DNA from: Lepidostoma basale
Lineage: Eukaryota > Arthropoda > Insecta > Trichoptera > Lepidostomatidae
Length of the DNA stretch: 64,000 nt
Direction: 5' to 3'
Assembly: GCA_022606425.2 (NCBI GenBank)
Contig: JAHDVF020000866.1
Span: 620,001 to 684,000, forward strand
The translations under genes and the position numbers were made by a program. Position 1 is the first letter of the stretch; each line of letters begins with the position of its first letter. Positions 63,367 to 64,000 of this stretch are shown piece after piece. The notes below the pieces were generated by a model that saw nothing but the letters and a program-made list of their open reading frames with translations, made no database searches and had not been told where the DNA came from.

Positions 63367-63489
63367 GTATTTACAATGTTCTCATTTTCGTTATCATTGT
63401 TTAATGCATAATATTCAAAAATTGACGGAACAGCCGTCGCGTAAAATAAAAATAAATACAATTGTGATATGGTGAAGTGTTTCTCAACA

Positions 63490-63850
63490 TTGTAGCATAT
63501 ATACATCTTCCAAAAAAATTGACAGACGTGGTGGTCGTAAGAAGGGTGAAATGGGGAATGTTGTTAACATAAAGCGATCGCTTAACCCAACCAATGACCG
63601 GTCATAAGTCCTACAAGCGCCTCGACCACCATGTTCTGTTCCCAGAAAACAATTTACATCTTCGTCTCTATTGAGATACAATTAATCCTTAAAAATGATT
63701 TACCCGCAATGGGTAAAATCCAGTATTTGTCTACAAGTATTTGTATACGAGTACATTCAAAAAGTTTTTTTAATTTAACAGTTAATAATGTTAAAGTTTC
63801 ATAGTGTTTTGGCAAAAGCAATGGACAATAAATTTACTAATTGAACGCTA
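63490..63850. repeat. R1 repeat and M-b fragment
   Basis: CCAACCAATGACCGGTCATA, CTCTATTGAGATACAATTAA, then TATTTGTATACGAGTACATT. From 63765, an M-b arm (AACAGTTAATAATGTTAAAG). Confidence 0.5.
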
Positions 63851-63933
63851 AGGCATTAACACTGTGGAATTCCATAGTAATATACTTAGGAAATTGAAAA
63901 GAAGAAAGAAATATAAAAATATATTAAATTTTT

Positions 63934-63972
63934 ACACCTGAAGATGGAGGTGTCCTCCGAAACATGTCGTGT
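63934..63972 (+). ncRNA. Hammerhead-ribozyme-like motif H12
   Basis: Stem I ACAC/GTGT, CTGAAGA 63938-63944, extra T, perfect stem II GGAGG/CCTCC with loop TGT, GAAA, palindromic CATG, T67, C68. One of the cleanest copies; part of element M-f (about 63840-64000), in lectin F. Confidence 0.55.
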
Positions 63973-64000
63973 TTTTAAATATTTTTTAATAATTAGTGGA

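Overview
The window is lepidopteran-type insect nuclear DNA. It is AT-rich, with short exons separated by kilobase introns and a dense load of transposable elements. No bacterial, viral or ordinary housekeeping gene was recognised. The only host genes are a cluster of secreted C-type lectins with two carbohydrate-recognition domains (CRDs) each, the architecture of the immulectins of moths and butterflies. The order assignment is an inference from that architecture and the repeat types.

Six lectin genes were assembled by hand from exons, splice sites and reading phase. Lectin A (minus, 653-4364) runs off the left edge after CRD1. Lectin B (minus, 10289-17493), lectin C (plus, 24489-30656), lectin D (plus, 38421-45897) and lectin E (plus, 48275-58119) are complete. 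Lectin F (plus, 62160-63366) runs off the right edge. Every complete gene has five coding exons: a 52-61 nt signal-peptide exon, two exons for CRD1 and two for CRD2. All introns are phase 1, and the complete products are 321-326 residues. A and B point left and C-F point right, so the cluster diverges between 17.5 and 24.5 kb. B and C look like a divergently oriented sister pair. E and F look like a recent tandem pair that still shares a TATA promoter. The sugar-binding triplets differ between domains (EPN, QPS, EPD, EPK, and an acidic rewritten loop), which suggests diversified ligands.

The rest is repeats. There are many 5'-truncated non-LTR retrotransposon copies: an RTE-like family with GTTA-repeat tails, a jockey/CR1-like family with TTGAT-repeat tails, and several others. 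There are tRNA-derived SINEs, a non-autonomous family that shares the RTE-like 3' end, two mariner relics, a pogo-like relic, several terminal-inverted-repeat MITEs and many foldback (palindromic) elements.

The most unusual signal is a recurring structured motif. Several otherwise unrelated foldback or terminal-repeat families carry CTGANGA, one spare base, a hairpin, GAAA, a palindromic 2-6 nt stem, then U and C/U. This matches a minimal hammerhead ribozyme with a loopless palindromic stem III. Eight copies have all core residues intact, some with a clearly paired stem I, and many relics exist. Penelope-like elements and retrozymes are known to carry such ribozymes, but the consistent extra base before stem II is odd and activity is untested.
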